Shown here: positions 24,895 to 33,225 of the stretch, in pieces
Position numbering within the stretch: position 1 is the first letter of the stretch
Layout: every line of letters starts with the position of its first letter
From: Streptococcus viridans
GTDB lineage: Bacteria; Bacillota; Bacilli; Lactobacillales; Streptococcaceae
Assembly (NCBI RefSeq): GCF_900636365.1
Contig: NZ_LR134266.1
Coordinates: forward strand, 1,377,501-1,441,500
Direction of reading: 5' to 3'
DNA length: 64,000 bases
Position numbers and translations under genes: made by a program
The notes under the pieces: model-generated
What the model saw: only the letters and a program-made list of their open reading frames with translations
Database searches by the model: none
What the model was told of the DNA's origin: nothing

Positions 24895-26619
24895 TTATTC
24901 TCCTTCCTGTTTTTGTTGCCGTTGGTATTGTTCGTAGTACCAACCCTCTTGAGCCAGCAAATCACTAGCTCTGCCTTCTTCGACAATCTGTCCTTGATCC
25001 AAGACAATGATCCAATCCGCCTGATGGACAGCAGACAAGCGATGAGAAACAATGATGGTCGTCTTGCCTTTCCGCTCTGTTTGAATGCTGTCAATAATGG
25101 CCTGCTCGGTCTTGGCATCCACTGCAGAAAGGGAATCATCTAACAACAAGAGATCTGCATCCCTTAAAAAGGCACGCGCCAGAGAGATCCGTTGTTTTTG
25201 ACCTCCTGATACAGAGACCCCTTTTTCACCGATCATGGTGTCCATTCCCTGAGACATCCGCTCGAGATCATCCGCAAAAGCAGCTTGGGCTACCGCTTCC
25301 ACTAAATCCTCTTCACTAGCACCATTTTTACCCAAAGCAATATTGTCACGAATGGATTTCGAGAATAAAATATGTTCTTGGGAAACATAGCCAATTTTAT
25401 CTTCAATGGAGCGCCGGTTGTAGGCAACGATCGGTTGCTGGTTGACCAAGAATCCTCCCTCACCAACTGGGTACTGCCGCAAAAATTGTCGTACCAGGGT
25501 CGTCTTTCCTGATCCGGTACGACCAACAATCCCTACTGTTTGGCCTTTCTGAACGATCCAATCAATACCTGACAGGCTCTCTCGTTCAGCACCAGGATAG
25601 CGGAAGGAATAATCCTTAAACTCCACCGAATCAATTTGTTCCAAGAAATGCGGACCATCTGGCTCTAAATCATCTGTTTCATCAATCACTTCTTTTAACT
25701 TCTTAAAGGACATTTGCCCTGTCTGATAGACCAAGATAAAATCTGATAGCATCCACATAGGCTCAACCAAAAAGACCAAATACAGTTGCAAGGCCAAGAG
25801 TTTTCCTAAGCTCAATTGCCCAGTAGCTAAGGATTGACCTCCAAATACCAAGAGTAAGACAGTCGAAACTCCAATAAACAAAAGGGCTAAAGGACCAAAA
25901 GAATATTGAATAGAGGCGATCTTATCTCCTGTTTTAGCAAGACTAGCTGTTTTTGTTTGGAACTGTTTGACCTGCTGGTCCCGTCTACTATAGGCACGCA
26001 TGACCCGAATCCCTTCGATAGACTCCAAGACCTCATCGTTTAACTGCGCGACTGCTTCCCTGTTTTGCTCAATGTAGTCCTCCTGCTTTTTACTCAAAAA
26101 ATAGGTGGATACGACAAGAAATATCATGGGGATAAAACAAATCAAAGTCAATTGCCAAGAAAGGAAAAACATGGCCAATATAATAAAGGTAAATAAACCG
26201 CCACCATAAAGGATGATCATCATTCCGTAACCAGCCATATCGGCCATGCCATCGACATCTGTCGTAAAGCGCGTCAAGAGATCTCCTGAGCGGAATTTCT
26301 CAAAAAAGGGACGCCGCATGGCTACTAGCTTACGAAATGCTTGCTCCTGAAGGGTCGACTTAAAATGAATGGACGACTGAAAAAGGCGCAACTGCCAATA
26401 AAAAGCCGTCAGGTAATTGAGGATGGCTGATCCTACCAAGAGGACCATATCCCATACAAAGTTGGATTGCGTCAGCGTCTGCTGACTCAAATGATCCACT
26501 AAACGCTGAATAACTTGCGTCGGGATCAATAAGGTATAATCATAAAGAATCAGGACCACAGCAATGCTAATATAGCGCCACTTGCGCTCTCTGATATACT
26601 CCCAAATAGCTCTTATCAT
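24895..26619 (-). CDS. Heterodimeric ABC exporter, degenerate-site subunit (first gene)
   Basis: A 574-residue half-transporter with a six-segment membrane domain and a nucleotide-binding domain. Walker A GRTGSGKT is normal, the signature SVSGGQKQR is intact, but Walker B ends in Asp-Asp (LLLLDDSLS), so the catalytic Glu is replaced. With the partner's degenerate signature this makes one dead and one active ATP site. AGGAG lies 5 nt before the ATG. Upstream is a leader of about 270 nt with its own promoter, a 23-codon ORF and two terminators, so expression is probably controlled by attenuation, as shown for the related bmrCD and described for patA. Confidence 0.9.
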   Translation of the reverse strand: MIRAIWEYIRERKWRYISIAVVLILYDYTLLIPTQVIQRLVDHLSQQTLTQSNFVWDMVLLVGSAILNYLTAFYWQLRLFQSSIHFKSTLQEQAFRKLVAMRRPFFEKFRSGDLLTRFTTDVDGMADMAGYGMMIILYGGGLFTFIILAMFFLSWQLTLICFIPMIFLVVSTYFLSKKQEDYIEQNREAVAQLNDEVLESIEGIRVMRAYSRRDQQVKQFQTKTASLAKTGDKIASIQYSFGPLALLFIGVSTVLLLVFGGQSLATGQLSLGKLLALQLYLVFLVEPMWMLSDFILVYQTGQMSFKKLKEVIDETDDLEPDGPHFLEQIDSVEFKDYSFRYPGAERESLSGIDWIVQKGQTVGIVGRTGSGKTTLVRQFLRQYPVGEGGFLVNQQPIVAYNRRSIEDKIGYVSQEHILFSKSIRDNIALGKNGASEEDLVEAVAQAAFADDLERMSQGMDTMIGEKGVSVSGGQKQRISLARAFLRDADLLLLDDSLSAVDAKTEQAIIDSIQTERKGKTTIIVSHRLSAVHQADWIIVLDQGQIVEEGRASDLLAQEGWYYEQYQRQQKQEGE

Positions 26620-26644
26620 CTACTCTCCTTTTCAAAACGGCACA

Positions 26645-26691
26645 GAAAAAACCCAAGTAGGAGCTGAGTACGTGCTCAGTCCACACTTGGG
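26645..26691 (-). terminator. Second leader terminator of the ABC exporter
   Basis: On the minus strand CCCAAGT...ACTTGGG with an inner CTGAG/CTCAG stem, then six T. It ends about 25 bp before the exporter start codon, so exporter expression needs read-through. Its CCCAAG/CTTGGG arms are the same as in the terminator at 26740-26774, so the arms can also pair across the two hairpins. Confidence 0.8.
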
Positions 26692-26739
26692 CCTTCTGAT
26701 GCCTATCACCAATTCAGTTAAGGCAGGCAAAAATGCATA

Positions 26740-26774
26740 CAAAAAACCCAAGACAGACTCCTCCATCTTGGGTT
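26740..26774 (-). terminator. First leader terminator of the ABC exporter
   Basis: Nine-bp stem AACCCAAGA/TCTTGGGTT with a 12-nt loop (TGGAGGAGTCTG), then a T run on the minus strand. It starts 12 bp behind the stop codon of the 23-codon leader ORF. The loop is complementary to codons 13-17 of that ORF. Confidence 0.85.
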
Positions 26775-26785
26775 TAATTCATTGT

Positions 26786-26857
26786 CTACATTGAACTCAA
26801 CTGAGATTGGAGAAGCTGTGTATTCAATTGTGTCATCAAAACATCTACTTTGTTCAT
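26786..26857 (-). CDS. Leader peptide of the ABC exporter (23 residues)
   Basis: A 24-codon frame beginning MNKVDVLMTQ and ending QSQLSSM, rich in Gln and Leu, with AAAGGAG 9 nt before the ATG and a strong promoter 32 bp upstream. It has no signal peptide or membrane segment and is not a known pheromone. Codons 13-17 contain ACAG-CTTCTCCA, which can pair with TGGAGGAG-T-CTGT in the loop of the first terminator (12 pairs, one G-U, one bulge, by eye). A ribosome moving normally would cover this stretch and let the terminator form; a ribosome stalled early would free it. That is the logic of the bmrB leader in Bacillus. Expression is not proven. Confidence 0.65.
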   Translation of the reverse strand: MNKVDVLMTQLNTQLLQSQLSSM

Positions 26858-26888
26858 GATGGTTTTCTCCTTTCTCTTTGTTGCTATA

Positions 26889-26917
26889 ACTTTACCACGG
26901 ATTTCTGTGCTTGTCAA
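26889..26917 (-). promoter_or_regulatory. Promoter of the ABC exporter leader
   Basis: Consensus TTGACA (26912-26917) and TAAAGT (26889-26894) with 17-bp spacing on the minus strand. The strong promoter ahead of two terminators suggests constant transcription with conditional read-through. Confidence 0.8.
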
Positions 26918-26980
26918 CGTTTTTTTGAAAATTGTTGAAAAAGATTCCACGAATAGGCTCCCAGTTAGAAGAAAGCGTAC

Positions 26981-27011
26981 AAAAAGAAGCCTAGATCCCC
27001 TCTAAGCTTCT
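26981..27011 (-). terminator. Terminator of tRNA-Thr
   Basis: Eleven-bp stem AGAAGCTTAGA/TCTAGGCTTCT (one G-U pair) with a GGGGA loop, then five T on the minus strand, 12 bp behind the tRNA. Confidence 0.85.
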
Positions 27012-27022
27012 CTCTTTTACTA

Positions 27023-27095
27023 TGCTAGTTGCCGGGATTGAACCGGCGACCTCATCCTTACCATGGATGCGCTCTACCGACTGAGCTAAACCAGC
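27023..27095 (-). tRNA. tRNA-Thr (anticodon GGT)
   Basis: A 73-nt cloverleaf on the minus strand. The acceptor stem GCTGGTT/AACTAGC has one G-T pair, the D-arm contains AGCTCAGTCGGTAGAGC, the anticodon stem GCATCC/GGATG flanks loop ATGGTAA with anticodon GGT, and the T-arm contains GGTTCAATCC. The CCA end is not encoded. It reads ACC and, by wobble, ACT codons. Confidence 0.97.
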
Positions 27096-27106
27096 AGTAC
27101 CTATCT

Positions 27107-27136
27107 ACTATATCATGGAGATAGGCCTTTTGTCAA
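27107..27136 (-). promoter_or_regulatory. Promoter of tRNA-Thr
   Basis: TTGACA (27131-27136) and TATAGT (27107-27112), 18-bp spacing, minus strand, ending 11 bp before the tRNA. It directly follows the stop codon of the GNAT gene. Confidence 0.7.
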
Positions 27137-27145
27137 TATCCTGAC

Positions 27146-27715
27146 TCATTTTTCTGCCAAATATTCTTCCTTAGTGAGGACATAATGGACTCTCGTCACC
27201 ATTCTCCCTTCTTCATGCAAGTCTAGCATCGCGTAGGGCTCCTCGTGAGAATATTTCATCCCTGATTTGGCCATCACCCGTCCAGAAGCTGGGTTGTCCT
27301 TATCATGAACAGCAATGAGCTTGTTCATCCCTAACTGTTCAAAAGCCAAGGCAATGACTGCCTTGGTAGCCTCTGTCGCAAGACCTTGGTTCCAATAGTC
27401 TTTATTCAGAACATAGCCGATACTCCCCTTCTTCAGACAAAGATCCAAATCCAGTAAATCAATAGTCCCGATAAATTTTCCATTCTCTTTGAGCTCGATC
27501 CCCCATCTTCCAAGTGGACTCGCTAGGTAAAAGAGGGCAATATTATTACGCGTCTCTTCTATACTTTGATTGGTTGCAAAGGTATAGCGCGTAACTGTCT
27601 CATCAGAAGCATACTCAAACATAGCTGGTGCATCTTCAAGAGTGACCGGACGCAAGTGCAAACGCTCTGTCTCCACTTCACGATAAGCCGCTAACTTCAC
27701 ATATAAATTTTCCAT
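27146..27715 (-). CDS. GNAT-family N-acetyltransferase (RimJ/RimL type)
   Basis: A 189-residue acetyltransferase of the RimJ/RimL class. The N-terminus contains ETERLHLRPVTLED, and the acetyl-CoA loop reads YWNQGLATEATKAV (about 107-120) followed by NPASGRVMAKSGM (about 142). Members acetylate ribosomal protein N-termini, antibiotics or small metabolites; the substrate here is unknown. GAAAGAG lies 6 nt before the ATG. It stands alone upstream of tRNA-Thr and divergent from ald. Confidence 0.85.
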   Translation of the reverse strand: MENLYVKLAAYREVETERLHLRPVTLEDAPAMFEYASDETVTRYTFATNQSIEETRNNIALFYLASPLGRWGIELKENGKFIGTIDLLDLDLCLKKGSIGYVLNKDYWNQGLATEATKAVIALAFEQLGMNKLIAVHDKDNPASGRVMAKSGMKYSHEEPYAMLDLHEEGRMVTRVHYVLTKEEYLAEK

Positions 27716-27781
27716 TTGACACTCTTTCTTTAGGTAGTAGTTTAGCAGAAAACATAAAGGAAGACAATCTAAAATTTTTTC

Positions 27782-27810
27782 TTGATTTTTGATTAGCTTT
27801 TATATAAAAT
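27782..27810 (+). promoter_or_regulatory. Possible promoter of ald
   Basis: TTGATT (27782-27787) and TAAAAT (27805-27810) with 17-bp spacing. The region is AT-rich, so the match is only suggestive. Confidence 0.4.
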
Positions 27811-27845
27811 AAAACCATTCGGTTAAAAAATTGGGATGAGGAGTG

Positions 27846-27892
27846 AAAAGGTCATTGAGTTAGGAGAGCAATCTCACACCAATGGCCTTTTT
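27846..27892 (+). terminator. Attenuator-like hairpin in the ald leader
   Basis: Stem AAAAGGTCATTG/CAATGGCCTTTT with one G-U pair and a nested GAGA-GCAA-TCTC tetraloop hairpin, followed by T residues. It lies between the likely promoter and ald, ending 30 bp before its start codon, so it would stop most transcripts unless it is regulated or the true promoter lies after it. Confidence 0.65.
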
Positions 27893-27922
27893 ACACTTAT
27901 ATCTAAGCAAGGAGAAATAAAC

Positions 27923-29035
27923 ATGTTAATCGGTATTCCAAAAGAAATTAAAAACAATGAAAATCGTGTCGGTTTGACACCTGCAGGCGTACACAGCTTG
28001 GTTGGAAAGGGCCATCAAGTTTTGGTGGAAACAAATGCTGGACTTGGTTCTGGCTTTGCTGATGAAGATTACAGCAAACAAGGAGCGACCATTGTCGCAA
28101 CCGCTGCAGAGGCTTGGGCCGCTGAATTGGTAGTTAAAGTAAAGGAACCCCTCGCTGAAGAATACGGCTTCCTTCGTGAAGACCTCTTGCTCTTCACCTA
28201 CTTGCACATGGCTGCTGCTCCTGAATTAGCAGATGCCATGGTCGCTGCTAAGACAACTGGTGTAGCTTACGAAACAGTGCGAGACCTTGAAGGACAATTA
28301 CCACTCTTGGTCCCAATGAGTGAGGTCGCTGGACGGATGGCCGTGCAAATCGGGGCTCACTTCTTGACCAAACAGGAAGGAGGTTCAGGCGTCCTCCTAG
28401 GTGGTGTACCTGGTGTTCCAAAAGGAAAAGTCACTATCATCGGAGGCGGGGTCGTTGGAACCCATGCTGCTCGTATCGCTCTTGGACTCGGTGCCCAAGT
28501 CACCATCTTGGATATCAGCGCCAAACGCTTGTCTGTCCTAGAAGATGTCTTCGGTCATCAAATCCAAACCCTCATGTCCAACCCATTTAATATCGAAGCC
28601 AGTGTCCGTGATGCCGATGTTGTCATCGGGGCTGTCTTGATTCCTGGGGCTAAAGCTCCTAAATTAGTAACAGACGATATGGTCAAACAAATGCGTCCAG
28701 GTTCCGTCATCGTCGACGTTGCAGTTGACCAAGGTGGTGTTATCGAAACAGCAGACCGTGTGACAACGCATACGGAGCCTGTTTACGAAAAACATGGTGT
28801 GCTCCACTATGCCGTTGCTAATATCCCAGGGGCTGTCGCTCGCACTTCTACTATCGCCCTTACCAATGTAACCCTTCCTTATGTAGAAGCTTTGGCTGAC
28901 AAAGGCTTCCATAAGGCCATCGCACTTGATGAAGGCTTGCGCCAAGGGGTCACTACTTACCAAGGCCATATCACAAGCCAACCAGTTTCAGAAGGTCTAG
29001 AACGCGACTTCACTCCAATCGACGAATTGGTTTAA
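27923..29035 (+). CDS. ald: Alanine dehydrogenase
   Basis: A 370-residue NAD-dependent enzyme that interconverts alanine and pyruvate plus ammonia. It begins [20 protein letters not shown]. The active-site YLHMAA His is near residue 95, the NAD loop [11 protein letters not shown] at about 173-183, and [15 protein letters not shown] near 300. The ATG has GGAG 8 nt upstream; 29 in-frame codons upstream lack a ribosome site, run through the hairpin and do not resemble the family. Complete by length. It is monocistronic, with a strong terminator behind it. Confidence 0.96.
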   Translation: MLIGIPKEIKNNENRVGLTPAGVHSLVGKGHQVLVETNAGLGSGFADEDYSKQGATIVATAAEAWAAELVVKVKEPLAEEYGFLREDLLLFTYLHMAAAPELADAMVAAKTTGVAYETVRDLEGQLPLLVPMSEVAGRMAVQIGAHFLTKQEGGSGVLLGGVPGVPKGKVTIIGGGVVGTHAARIALGLGAQVTILDISAKRLSVLEDVFGHQIQTLMSNPFNIEASVRDADVVIGAVLIPGAKAPKLVTDDMVKQMRPGSVIVDVAVDQGGVIETADRVTTHTEPVYEKHGVLHYAVANIPGAVARTSTIALTNVTLPYVEALADKGFHKAIALDEGLRQGVTTYQGHITSQPVSEGLERDFTPIDELV

Positions 29036-29070
29036 ACTATCATATATTCAAAGAATTATCGTCAATTTAA

Positions 29071-29103
29071 GGCAAAGATCCTCTGATCTTTGCCTCTTTT
29101 TTT
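29071..29103 (+). terminator. Terminator of ald
   Basis: Ten-bp perfect stem GGCAAAGATC/GATCTTTGCC with a CTCT loop, then TCTTTTTTT. It touches the stop codon of the convergent phoH gene. Confidence 0.9.
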
Positions 29104-30100
29104 ATTCCGTTTCTTCTTCCACATCCAGTTTTTCTTTGAGCACTGGATTTGGGAGGGGCTCGTAGGCCCTGATAATTTCTGCTACAACAGGATGGCGAAC
29201 AACATCCTTAGCAGAGAAGTGCACAAAATCAATCTGAGAAATATTTTTTAACTTCTCCTGGGCATCAATTAAGCCGGATTTGACATTTCGAGGAAGGTCA
29301 ATCTGGCTAGTGTCTCCATTGACAATCATCTTGGAGTTGAAACCAAGACGGGTCAAGAACATCTTCATCTGCATGATGGTTGTATTTTGCGCTTCATCGA
29401 GAATGACAAAGGCATCATCCAAGGTCCGGCCCCGCATATAAGCTAAGGGAGCTATCTCAATAATCTCCCGCTCCATCATCCGAGTGGTCTGGTCCTTGCC
29501 CAAGATTTGATAGAGGGCATCATAGACTGGACGTAGATAAGGGTCTACCTTTTCCTTGAGATCCCCTGGAAGGAAACCGAGGCTCTCTCCTGCTTCCACG
29601 GCTGGGCGAGTCAAAATAATGCGCTTGACTTGACCACGCTTGAGGGCGGTCACGGCTAAAGTTACCGCCAAGAAGGTCTTCCCAGTCCCTGCTGGTCCAA
29701 TCCCGAAGGTCACATCATGGTGCTTGACACTATCTACATAAATCTTTTGACCTAGCGTTTTGACCCGAATGGGCTTGCCGTAGCTATCCTTGATGATTTC
29801 TTCTTCATACAAGGCCACGAACTTATCCAACTCATCATTACGAACCATTTGAATAGCTGTTACAACATCCGGCGTCCCGATAGTCATGCCACGATTCACC
29901 AAGATAAGCAAAGCCTCAATAACTTGTCTGGCTTTTTCACAATCTTCTTCTTGACCGATGACCTGGACAATTTCTGTTCGGGCATGGATGATCACATCCA
30001 ACTCCTGCTCCATCAAACGCAAGTGACGTTCATTGGATCCAAATAGATGGAAGAGATCATCTGGATGACTTAATTGAATATCAATTGAATGTTCTTTCAA
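29102..30100 (-). CDS. phoH: PhoH-family ATPase
   Basis: A 332-residue protein with an N-terminal KH-like region and a P-loop ATPase domain: Walker A GPAGTGKT (about 133-141), Walker B VILDEAQN (about 232-239), and NGDTSQIDLP after it. PhoH proteins are ATPases linked to RNA metabolism, often near ybeY in other bacteria. The start chosen is a TTG (KEHSIDIQLSHPDDLF follows) with GAGAGG 8 nt upstream; no ATG fits, and a longer frame lacks a ribosome site. It is the last gene of the pyrH-frr-cvfB-yozE-phoH cluster. The exact cellular role is not settled. Confidence 0.93.
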   Translation of the reverse strand: MKEHSIDIQLSHPDDLFHLFGSNERHLRLMEQELDVIIHARTEIVQVIGQEEDCEKARQVIEALLILVNRGMTIGTPDVVTAIQMVRNDELDKFVALYEEEIIKDSYGKPIRVKTLGQKIYVDSVKHHDVTFGIGPAGTGKTFLAVTLAVTALKRGQVKRIILTRPAVEAGESLGFLPGDLKEKVDPYLRPVYDALYQILGKDQTTRMMEREIIEIAPLAYMRGRTLDDAFVILDEAQNTTIMQMKMFLTRLGFNSKMIVNGDTSQIDLPRNVKSGLIDAQEKLKNISQIDFVHFSAKDVVRHPVVAEIIRAYEPLPNPVLKEKLDVEEETE

Positions 30101-30191
30101 ATAAAGAACCTCTCTATTTCTGTAAGTTTTCTCTATTATAACAAAGAGACCGAGAATTGACCATCCCCGGCCCACTTTGATTCTCTTGTAC

Positions 30192-30407
30192 TTAATGACC
30201 TAGGTATTCTTCCCAAATTGCATCAAAATCTCCTAGATTAAAGGAGAAACTGGCATGCTCTTCCAGAAAGCGACTGACTTCATCAAAATCATCTGTATGC
30301 TTTGGAAAGGCTGTCTCATGAAAGGCCAAATCAGCCAGAAGAGCCTTGGGAGCATTGCTTTTGGGATTGCGCTCTGTCATCAACCAAGTATAAAATGATT
30401 TTCGCAT
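30192..30407 (-). CDS. yozE: YozE family protein (UPF0346)
   Basis: A 71-residue helical protein beginning [15 protein letters not shown], the typical YozE family start, with [11 protein letters not shown] and an aromatic C-terminus. Its fold resembles a SAM domain; the function is unknown, with nucleic-acid binding suggested. GAGGAG stands 4 nt before the ATG. It follows cvfB by 10 bp and precedes phoH by about 90 bp. Confidence 0.92.
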   Translation of the reverse strand: MRKSFYTWLMTERNPKSNAPKALLADLAFHETAFPKHTDDFDEVSRFLEEHASFSFNLGDFDAIWEEYLGH

Positions 30408-30417
30408 AGGACTCCTC

Positions 30418-31272
30418 TTATTTTAATTCTGTACCAAAGGCATCCTGTGTGATTTTCCCTGCTTTCATCAAGCCTCCCAGAGCTTTTTTGAACTGCCCCT
30501 TGGAAATGCCAAAGGTTGCCTTAATATCTTCTGGGGAGGACTTATCATTCAAGGTCATAAAGCCTCCGTTGTTTTCTAAATATGCCAAAATCATCTGTGC
30601 ATCGTTTTCCAGCATTTCAAACGAGCGTGGCTTCAAGGATAAATTCAAGGTCCGATCCACCTCTCGGAAACCAATAACCCGGGCATCTAGGACTTGTCCC
30701 AAACGAGGTTCGGCAAAGCGCTCACTTGGATGGATAAAGCCTAACATATTGTTCTCAGGTAAGTAAACAAAGGTCCCTGAGAGTTTTAAGCGATAGACGA
30801 TAGCCGGCCAGTTCTGATTCTGCATATTGTTGTAGGCTGGACGAGCAATCCGTTGGAAGTCTTCTTGGTAGGCCAAGACACCCCAAATCCGGTCTTTTTT
30901 ATCGACTTCCAGGCGAACAAAAAGTTTATCCCCTTTTTTAGGCCATAGTTCCTTGATCTCAGGCAAAATATCCAGAGAGACGACAATCTCCTTGTCAGGT
31001 AGACCAGTATCGACAAAAACACCCAGGTCCTTACGAACTTCTGTCACTGTCCCCCAACCAAATTGGTCCTGACGAGCTGTGACTTCAAGTGTGGTCAGGC
31101 GCAAACGTTGCTTCATATCCGTATAGGCAAAGCCCTTGACGGACTCTCCAAGAGCATGCTCTCCTTCAGACTTGTCCAAGGCATAGGTTTGCCCATCCTT
31201 TTGGACAAAGTAAAAACGGTCATTCTCATCCGTAACAAGGCCCACGATATCATGTGCGAGATTGGTATTCAT
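30418..31272 (-). CDS. cvfB: CvfB-like S1 RNA-binding protein
   Basis: A 284-residue protein with three S1/OB-type domains and a C-terminal winged-helix segment ([19 protein letters not shown] at about 253-271). In Staphylococcus aureus CvfB binds RNA and affects virulence-gene expression; streptococcal members are assumed similar. AAGGA lies 4 nt before the ATG. It belongs to the pyrH-frr-cvfB-yozE-phoH group; a weak hairpin stands between it and frr. Confidence 0.9.
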   Translation of the reverse strand: MNTNLAHDIVGLVTDENDRFYFVQKDGQTYALDKSEGEHALGESVKGFAYTDMKQRLRLTTLEVTARQDQFGWGTVTEVRKDLGVFVDTGLPDKEIVVSLDILPEIKELWPKKGDKLFVRLEVDKKDRIWGVLAYQEDFQRIARPAYNNMQNQNWPAIVYRLKLSGTFVYLPENNMLGFIHPSERFAEPRLGQVLDARVIGFREVDRTLNLSLKPRSFEMLENDAQMILAYLENNGGFMTLNDKSSPEDIKATFGISKGQFKKALGGLMKAGKITQDAFGTELK

Positions 31273-31326
31273 TTCTTCCTTCTTTCTAGCTAATGATGAT
31301 CAATAGCCCCTTAATGGAAATAAAAC

Positions 31327-31372
31327 CCAGCCAGCAGTGCCAACTGAGTTCATTTCCTCTGTAAACTGCTGG
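31327..31372 (-). terminator. Weak hairpin between frr and cvfB
   Basis: Stem CCAGCAGT/ACTGCTGG with a long loop of about 26 nt and a broken T stretch (GGGTTTTATTT) on the minus strand. It may partly terminate or be an RNA-processing site. Confidence 0.4.
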
Positions 31373-31378
31373 AAATGA

Positions 31379-31936
31379 TTAGACTTCAAGCAATTCTTTT
31401 TCTTTGTGAGCTGTCATTTCATCGATATGTTTCACAGCATCATCCGTTACTTTTTGGATTTCTTTTTCAAGACCCTTCAATTCATCTTCAGTGATTTCTT
31501 TTGCTTTTTCTTGTTTCTTAGCTTCATCCATAGCATCACGACGGATGTTACGGATCGCTACCTTAGCATTTTCACCAACTTTTTTCACTTCTTTGGCCAA
31601 GTCACGACGGGTTTCTTCTGTCAAAGCTGGGATGACCAAGCGAATGACCGAACCATCGTTAGCCGGAGTAATACCAAGGTCAGAAGCATTCAAAGCGTGC
31701 TCAATATCTTTCAATGAAGACTTGTCAAAAGGCGTGATCAACATCACACGGGCTTCTGGAATCGTGATAGATGCGATTTGATTCAATGGAGTATCAACTC
31801 CGTAATATTGAACATAGATACGGTCCAAGAGACTTGCGTTTGCACGACCTGCCCGGATACTTCCAAATTCACGTCCCAAACTTTGGTGAGACTGAGACAT
31901 TCTTTCTTTAGCTTTTTCTACGATTGGATTTGCCAT
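31379..31936 (-). CDS. frr: Ribosome recycling factor
   Basis: A 185-residue protein of standard length. With EF-G it splits post-termination ribosomes. The N-terminal [28 protein letters not shown] and the C-terminal long helices ([18 protein letters not shown]) match the three-helix bundle with inserted beta domain. GAGGAA stands 4 nt before the ATG. It lies 18 bp behind pyrH, an arrangement found in most bacteria. Confidence 0.98.
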   Translation of the reverse strand: MANPIVEKAKERMSQSHQSLGREFGSIRAGRANASLLDRIYVQYYGVDTPLNQIASITIPEARVMLITPFDKSSLKDIEHALNASDLGITPANDGSVIRLVIPALTEETRRDLAKEVKKVGENAKVAIRNIRRDAMDEAKKQEKAKEITEDELKGLEKEIQKVTDDAVKHIDEMTAHKEKELLEV

Positions 31937-31954
31937 TTTATTCCTCTAACTTCC

Positions 31955-32686
31955 TTATTTTTCTACATTATTAGAAACGGTAGTACCGATATTTTCTCCA
32001 AAGACAACGCGTTTGATGTTACCTGGCTCATTCATGTTGAAAACGACTAAGTCAATATCATTATCCATTGAGATGGTCGATGCTGTCGAATCCATGATAC
32101 GAAGGCCTTTGTTGATGACATCACGGTGAGTTAATTCTTCAAACTTCACAGCTGTCTTGTCTTTCTTTGGATCAGCATTATAAACGCCGTCAACACCATT
32201 CTTAGCCATCAAGATTGCGTCTGCTTCAATTTCAGCGGCACGAAGAGCAGCCGTTGTATCCGTTGAGAAGTATGGAGAACCAATGCCTGCACCAAAGATA
32301 ACAATACGCTCTTTTTCCAAGTGACGAAGGGCGCGGCCACGGATATAAGGCTCAGCGACTTGTTGCATGGCAATCGCTGTTTGGACACGCGTATCTACTC
32401 CAACCTGTTGAAGAGAATCCGCCATCACCAAGGCATTCATAACTGTTCCAAGCATTCCAGTGTAATCTGCTTGAACTCGATCCATACCTGCTTCCGCCGC
32501 AGGTTCTCCACGCCAGAGATTTCCTCCACCGATAACGAGAGCAATTTCAATTCCAAGGTCATGAACTTCTTTGATTTCAAGGGCCATCTTTTGAACCGTT
32601 TTGATATCAATTCCGACACCCCGTTCACCGGCTAACGCTTCACCTGATAACTTAATTAAAATACGTTTATACTTAGGTTCTACCAT
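31955..32686 (-). CDS. pyrH: UMP kinase
   Basis: A 243-residue amino-acid-kinase-fold enzyme that makes UDP from UMP; it is allosterically activated by GTP and inhibited by UTP. Motifs: KLSGEALAG (about 10), [10 protein letters not shown] (about 52), [13 protein letters not shown], and [12 protein letters not shown] (about 165). AAAGGAG lies 7 nt before the ATG. An extended -10 (TGGTAAAAT, around 32715) is a possible promoter. It leads the pyrH-frr-cvfB cluster. Confidence 0.98.
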   Translation of the reverse strand: MVEPKYKRILIKLSGEALAGERGVGIDIKTVQKMALEIKEVHDLGIEIALVIGGGNLWRGEPAAEAGMDRVQADYTGMLGTVMNALVMADSLQQVGVDTRVQTAIAMQQVAEPYIRGRALRHLEKERIVIFGAGIGSPYFSTDTTAALRAAEIEADAILMAKNGVDGVYNADPKKDKTAVKFEELTHRDVINKGLRIMDSTASTISMDNDIDLVVFNMNEPGNIKRVVFGENIGTTVSNNVEK

Positions 32687-32729
32687 TTTGTCACTCCTTT
32701 TATGATCTGTATTATTTTACCACAAAAAG

Positions 32730-33007
32730 CGTTTTTTATATAGTAATATCTATCAAAAAAATTTTAACTTATCCACTGAAAAGATATTCATTTTTATCCT
32801 ACTTTTTCTAAAGGACCTAGATTTAGGTAATGAAACTTTTTTACATATGTGATTTAAGGATTGTCGCTTTTATCAATCATCAGTTCATCAACAATCATAT
32901 GATCTTTTCCAGATGATTATCACTCTGAATCAGGTTAGCTGCTACTATAATATTTAATTTCAAATAAGTAATTTAAACTTGCATTTACTTTCTTGATTAT
33001 AAGAAAA
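32730..33007. other. Intergenic stretch upstream of pyrH
   Basis: About 280 bp of AT-rich DNA without a supported ORF, RNA gene or recognisable regulatory site, apart from a plus-strand TATAAT-like motif near 32947. Confidence 0.5.
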
Positions 33008-33073
33008 GAGCCCCCTTTTTTTAGATAAACAGTATAAAACTTTTAAACTGTTTATGGTGGGAGGCTCGTTTTA
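33008..33073 (-). terminator. Long hairpin downstream of the MucBP adhesin
   Basis: Nested stem: outer GAGCC/GGCTC and inner ATAAACAGT/AACTGTTTAT with G-U-tolerant pairing. There are T-rich stretches on both sides, so it may terminate either strand. Confidence 0.5.
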
Positions 33074-33113
33074 TATCAATTTAATGCTTCTTAGTTAGGT
33101 GTATGACTAGTTG

Positions 33114-33140
33114 AAAAAGGGGAGTGATCATCCCCTTTTT
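33114..33140 (-). terminator. Terminator of the MucBP adhesin
   Basis: Ten-bp perfect stem AAAAAGGGGA/TCCCCTTTTT with a 7-nt loop, 86 bp behind the adhesin stop codon; symmetric, so it may act on both strands. Confidence 0.8.
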
Positions 33141-33225
33141 CAAGGCTTTAAGGCCTATTCTAGTCACCAATTAGAACTGCCGTTTTGAATGAAGCCAAAT
33201 CAATCATTCACCAAAGGAAGAAGAA

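Noticed and set aside
24894..25139. An 82-codon N-terminal extension of the second exporter subunit
   Set aside because: It overlaps the first subunit gene in another frame and is not ABC-like; the ATG at 24893 has a good SD and the expected N-terminus.
26786..26857. The 23-codon leader ORF as a secreted pheromone of the SHP/ComS type
   Set aside because: It has no hydrophobic signal-like part and no Rgg/ComR regulator gene nearby; its position between promoter and terminators fits a leader peptide better.
27023..27095. tRNA-Thr as an integration site of a mobile element
   Set aside because: No integrase, no repeated tRNA 3' end and no foreign cargo is seen next to it.
27836..27922. A 29-codon in-frame N-terminal extension of ald
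   Set aside because: It has no ribosome site, passes through a terminator-like hairpin, and alanine dehydrogenases begin at MLIGIPKE.
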